From: Deltaproteobacteria bacterium
Lineage (GTDB): Bacteria; Desulfobacterota; Syntrophobacteria; BM002
NCBI GenBank assembly: GCA_022340745.1
Contig: JAJDNL010000301.1
Span: 1-34,850, forward strand
Direction of reading: 5' to 3'
Length of the DNA: 34,850 nucleotides
This document shows, one piece after another, positions 32,552 through 34,850 of the stretch. The notes beneath the pieces were generated by a model that saw only the letters and a program-made list of their open reading frames with translations, made no database searches and was not told the origin of the DNA. The position numbers were made by a program, and so were the translations under genes. The stretch's first letter is position 1, and each line of letters starts with the position of its first letter.

Positions 32552-32809
32552 TCATTCATGTGCTGCACGCTGCAATTCCTCACGTATTACCTTTCGCAAA
32601 ACAGCTTCGTCGACAGGCTTCTTCTGCTTGGCAAGGTGATGTCTGAGAGCCTCGTTGATCATAGTTTGGTAGCCGTATCCCGCCTTATCGGCGCGTGTAC
32701 GAAACTCCTCGAGGACATCATTGTCGATGAAAATGGTAATTCTGGTTTTTCTTTTTTGAGGAACAACCGCGCCTCTTTTTCCTTTCTTGAAATCATATTC
32801 CTTCTTCAT
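32552..32809 (-). CDS. brnA: BrnA-type antitoxin
   Basis: The 85-aa product starts MKKEYDFKKGKRGAVVPQKR and has a ribbon-helix-helix core (KTRITIFIDNDVLEEFRTRA, then GYGYQTMINEALRHHL), both typical of BrnA. BrnA binds BrnT and represses the shared promoter. Its start overlaps the end of the toxin gene by 17 bp, the usual toxin-first order for this family. A small CCTTTC/GAAAGG hairpin lies just past the stop without a T-run. Confidence 0.9.
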   Translation of the reverse strand: MKKEYDFKKGKRGAVVPQKRKTRITIFIDNDVLEEFRTRADKAGYGYQTMINEALRHHLAKQKKPVDEAVLRKVIREELQRAAHE

Positions 32810-33065
32810 AGGCTTTTCTCTCTCTTCGCGTGGCTCGCCGGGCAGATATCAATCGGATATCGTCCCCGCGATAGGTGTAAACAACGACCACGACACGATT
32901 CAAAGCGTCTGCACCAACGGACACAAACCGTTCTTCAATTTGGGCGGTCTTGTCTTCGATTGTCAGCGCCATGGGATCAAAAAGCACAGCCTCTGCATCA
33001 GAAAATCGGATCTTGTGCTTGCGAAAGTTGGATTTTGCCTTTACTTGATCCCAAGTTACTTTCAT
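32793..33065 (-). CDS. brnT: BrnT-type ribonuclease toxin
   Basis: The 90-aa product has the BrnT layout: WDQVKAKSNFRKHKIRFSDA at 5-24, DPMALTIEDK, EERFVSVGADALNRVVVVVY and the ending RLISARRATRRERKAYEEG. BrnT toxins are small ribonucleases that block translation until BrnA neutralises them. The ATG is 5 bp past the promoter -10 box, so the mRNA is nearly leaderless. It stands between a cassette and intI on the same strand as intI. Confidence 0.92.
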   Translation of the reverse strand: MKVTWDQVKAKSNFRKHKIRFSDAEAVLFDPMALTIEDKTAQIEERFVSVGADALNRVVVVVYTYRGDDIRLISARRATRRERKAYEEGI

Positions 33066-33070
33066 AATAG

Positions 33071-33099
33071 ATTATGCATATATTATATGTATATGTCAA
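33071..33099 (-). promoter_or_regulatory. Promoter/operator of brnT-brnA
   Basis: On the minus strand TTGACA (plus 33094-33099), a 17-bp spacer and CATAAT (plus 33071-33076) form a strong promoter. The spacer is an A/T-rich near-palindrome (ATGCATATATTATATGTAT), a likely binding site for the BrnT-BrnA complex. Confidence 0.82.
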
Positions 33100-33138
33100 G
33101 CAAAACGGTGCGGCACTTGTCTGGCTGTAGTAGATAGC

Positions 33139-34092
33139 TCACAACGTATCAAACGGGCTCTGCACGCCCATCCCACCCTTCCCAATAACGTGGGTATAGA
33201 TCATTGTGGTGGAAACATCCTTGTGACCGAGCAGTTCCTGTACTGTCCTAATGTCGTAACCAGACTCAAGCAAATGGGTGGCAAAGCTGTGGCGAAAAGT
33301 GTGAGGACTAATTGGTTTTGAAATGCCCACAGTGCGTCCTGCGGTGCGGACAGCCTTCTGGAGCCCGCTTTCATTGAGGTGGTGGCGTCGCATTTTCCCA
33401 CTGCGCGGATCCACGGCCATGCGCTCAGACGGGAAAACGTATTGCCATCCCCATTCCCTTGCTGCCTTTGGATACTTTCTTTCCAGGGCGAAGGGCAGGT
33501 AAACTTCACCGTGACCTTTTTTGAGATCTTGCTCGTGAATGATCTTGACCCTGCTGAGGTGCTCCAAGAGAAAAGGCTCCAGTTGCCCGGGCAGCATCGT
33601 TGTCCGGTCTTTCATGCCTTTGCCATCTCGCACAGTAATCTGACTTCGTTGAAAGTCGAGATCCTTCACCCGCAACCGAACGCATTCCATGAGCCTCAGC
33701 CCGCAACCATATATGATCTTCGCCATCAACCCATAGGTACCTGATATGGCGGTCAGCACACGCGCGACTTCTTCTTTGCTCAATACCGTCGGCAATTTCT
33801 GCGGTCGCTTGGCCCTTTCCATATGGCCGAAGTCACCCAACTCCACTTGCAGAACATGTTTGTAGAGAAAAACGAGGGCGTTGAGAGCCTGATTTTGGGT
33901 GCTGGCTGCTACTTTACGGTGAGTCGCCAGATAAGAAATGTATTGCGAGATTTCTTGCTCTCCCATATCCTTGGGATGGCGCTTGCCGTGGAAGAGTATG
34001 AACCTCCTGATCCATTGCACGTAGGCCTGTTCGGTGCGAATCGAGTAGTGCTTTTTGCGGATTACTTCGCGGACTTGGTCGAGAAGTCTCAT
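33139..34092 (-). CDS. intI: Integron integrase IntI
   Basis: IntI is a tyrosine recombinase that inserts and excises cassettes at attI and attC. The 317-aa protein has the core-binding domain ([20 protein letters not shown], 16-35) and catalytic residues R133, H264, R267, H290 and Y299. The extra domain unique to integron integrases is present at about 190-222 ([20 protein letters not shown]), followed by [12 protein letters not shown]. This separates it from XerC/D. A GGGG ribosome site stands a few bases before the ATG. It points away from the cassette at 34359 onward, the classic integron layout. Confidence 0.96.
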   Translation of the reverse strand: MRLLDQVREVIRKKHYSIRTEQAYVQWIRRFILFHGKRHPKDMGEQEISQYISYLATHRKVAASTQNQALNALVFLYKHVLQVELGDFGHMERAKRPQKLPTVLSKEEVARVLTAISGTYGLMAKIIYGCGLRLMECVRLRVKDLDFQRSQITVRDGKGMKDRTTMLPGQLEPFLLEHLSRVKIIHEQDLKKGHGEVYLPFALERKYPKAAREWGWQYVFPSERMAVDPRSGKMRRHHLNESGLQKAVRTAGRTVGISKPISPHTFRHSFATHLLESGYDIRTVQELLGHKDVSTTMIYTHVIGKGGMGVQSPFDTL

Positions 34093-34357
34093 CGGGGTGC
34101 CCCTTTCTCTATCTTTACCTCTTACAGTGCGCCTTTAATCTATCAACATAATGAATACGCATGATCCTTGCAACAGCAAATTCTCGATTTTGAGAGACAG
34201 GGAGATGCTGCGCAGAGCGTGGCAAATGATATTTCCGTATTTTTCGTTTTCAATATCGTGAGAGCCACGCGATAAGTATCTGTAGTCTTTTGTAGTGTAA
34301 GGTCTGGTAAAGAGAATTTCCTCATTATAAAGCGGATAATACGCCGTATAATCTAAG
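34093..34357. promoter_or_regulatory. intI leader and attI region
   Basis: No gene. For intI, TTGCAA and TATGTT with 17 bp between (minus strand, about 34130-34170) could be the promoter. For the cassettes, TATAAT (34347-34352) sits six bases before the crossover and could be the -10 of the cassette promoter, though no good -35 is seen 17 bp upstream. GGATAATACG and GTATAATC are similar words next to each other, as integrase-binding direct repeats would be. No LexA box was recognised. Confidence 0.5.
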
Positions 34358-34365
34358 GTTAGGGC
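34358..34365 (+). other. attI/first-cassette junction GTTAGGGC
   Basis: GTTAGGGC fits the core GTTRRRY. It is the exact reverse complement of GCCCTAAC (34739-34746), the left end of the attC after the next gene. That match is expected for an inserted cassette, because its first bases and its attC end were joined in the circular form. Crossover would be between G34358 and T34359. Confidence 0.85.
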
Positions 34366-34401
34366 TTAAATAACTTTACTATTACTACAAAACTTCGATA
34401 T

Positions 34402-34710
34402 GTGGATACTGCGGTGGATTCTCTGAGGTGTCCAGTTTGTCAAAAGCAAGCGGCGAAAGGCTGGGAGATTTTCTTTGCACCATTTTGGATCGCAAGATTG
34501 TGCAGACACTGCAGGGCTAAGCTTAAGTTGAATTATGACACAATGTTCATGCTCTTCGGGTTCATGGTTGCAGGAATCATCGTGGCCACAATAGTGGACA
34601 AGCTATTTTCAGTCGAGGCGGATCTTTTCTCTGCTGCGTTGGTTGTCATATTTACACTGGTTCCTATTTTTCTGGGTAAGAGGCTATTTGCCGAGAAGAA
34701 CATAAAATAG
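34402..34710 (+). CDS. First-cassette protein: N-terminal zinc ribbon plus two membrane helices
   Basis: The 102-aa frame opens with GTG, 43 bases after the cassette boundary and without a clear ribosome site, as is common in cassettes. Cysteine pairs CPVC (10-13) and CRHC (about 34-37) make a zinc ribbon, followed by two membrane helices (about 48-66 and 75-93) and a lysine-rich end. The order is the reverse of the protein at 32112. No family or function is recognised. An alternative GTG lies four codons on. Confidence 0.7.
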   Translation: MDTAVDSLRCPVCQKQAAKGWEIFFAPFWIARLCRHCRAKLKLNYDTMFMLFGFMVAGIIVATIVDKLFSVEADLFSAALVVIFTLVPIFLGKRLFAEKNIK

Positions 34711-34738
34711 GAAGACATCGGGCCAATAATAACCACAC

Positions 34739-34850
34739 GCCCTAACCACTCGCTGCAGTCGGACGGGGCTAACAGTTTCTTTCGTTTTTCAGTGTGAGTG
34801 CGGAAGGTCAAATAACAAGCACCCACCTGCCCCGCCGCTGAGCTCGGCCG
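34739..34850 (+). other. attC site of the first cassette, cut by the window end
   Basis: GCCCTAAC (34739-34746) is the left end. The arms GCT[G]CAG[T]CGG[A]CGGGGC (34752-34769) and GCCCCGCCGCTGAGC (34829-34843) pair fully with three looped-out bases (G34755, T34759, A34763), the same pattern as the attC at 32418. The middle is about 59 nt. The window stops at CCG, whose final G is the base just before the crossover, so the next cassette is not visible. Confidence 0.9.

Noticed and set aside
33139-34092. XerC/XerD or phage integrase
   Set aside because: The insert [19 protein letters not shown] and the neighbouring attC sites identify an integron integrase.
34143-34325. 60-codon frame in the intI leader
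   Set aside because: It has no ribosome site or family, and lies where attI and the promoters are expected.

Overview
The window looks like a chromosomal contig from an anaerobic, sulfate-reducer-like member of the Desulfobacterota (former Deltaproteobacteria). The evidence is the gene order rex-atpE-atpB-atpI-atpZ, which established knowledge places in Desulfovibrio-type genomes; a siroheme-decarboxylase gene beside hemL, pointing to the alternative heme route; and the sequence character of the division genes. This is an inference from gene content; no rRNA or tRNA gene is visible.

Layout. (1) 1-5341, nearly all on the minus strand: a gene-free start with GTCAACT boxes, the redox repressor rex, the F0 part of an ATP synthase (c, a, AtpI, AtpZ), hemL, and a siroheme decarboxylase. 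(2) 5342-12052: gene-poor spacers with repeats and a ~200-bp MITE-like element, a 42-aa four-cysteine protein with its own promoter and terminator, a DUF2156 protein, alanine dehydrogenase, an ATP-grasp/sirtuin pair that overlaps by one base, and mltG. (3) 12190-28706: a division and cell-wall (dcw) cluster in the order mraZ-rsmH-ftsL-ftsI-murE-murF-murD-ftsW-murC-murB-ftsQ-ftsA-(small membrane ORF)-ftsZ. It has a strong sigma-70-like promoter and a four-repeat MraZ operator. mraY and murG, the two lipid-linked steps, are missing from their usual places. (4) 28938-31774: a large radical SAM protein and a DEDDy/RNase H-like exonuclease. (5) 32058-34850: a mobile-integron-type region with a gene cassette and attC behind the integrase, a BrnT/BrnA toxin-antitoxin pair, an integron integrase on the minus strand, an attI junction, and a first cassette on the plus strand. 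The attC of that cassette runs into the last base of the window.

The most unusual layer is between the genes. Many spacers are made of short 'words' of 7-10 bases repeated 3-9 times with small changes. They often come as a forward block followed by its reverse complement, so that the RNA could fold into a long imperfect hairpin. Each spacer uses its own word. These tracts touch stop codons (hemL, murE, the exonuclease gene) and start codons (murC, murB), and they sit inside the dcw operon, where genes normally overlap. Longer dispersed elements are mixed in: a TTCGAA/TTTCGG-rich element in three copies, a GC-rich palindrome family, and a 27-bp terminal-inverted-repeat element.

How the genes work together: MraZ probably controls the whole division cluster. 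MurE, MurF, MurD, MurC and MurB make and extend the UDP-muramyl peptide; FtsW/FtsI polymerise and crosslink septal wall; FtsL/FtsQ/FtsA/FtsZ form the divisome; MltG trims glycan strands. Lipid I and lipid II synthesis must be encoded elsewhere. Rex next to the ATP synthase F0 genes suggests redox (NADH/NAD+) control of energy coupling.
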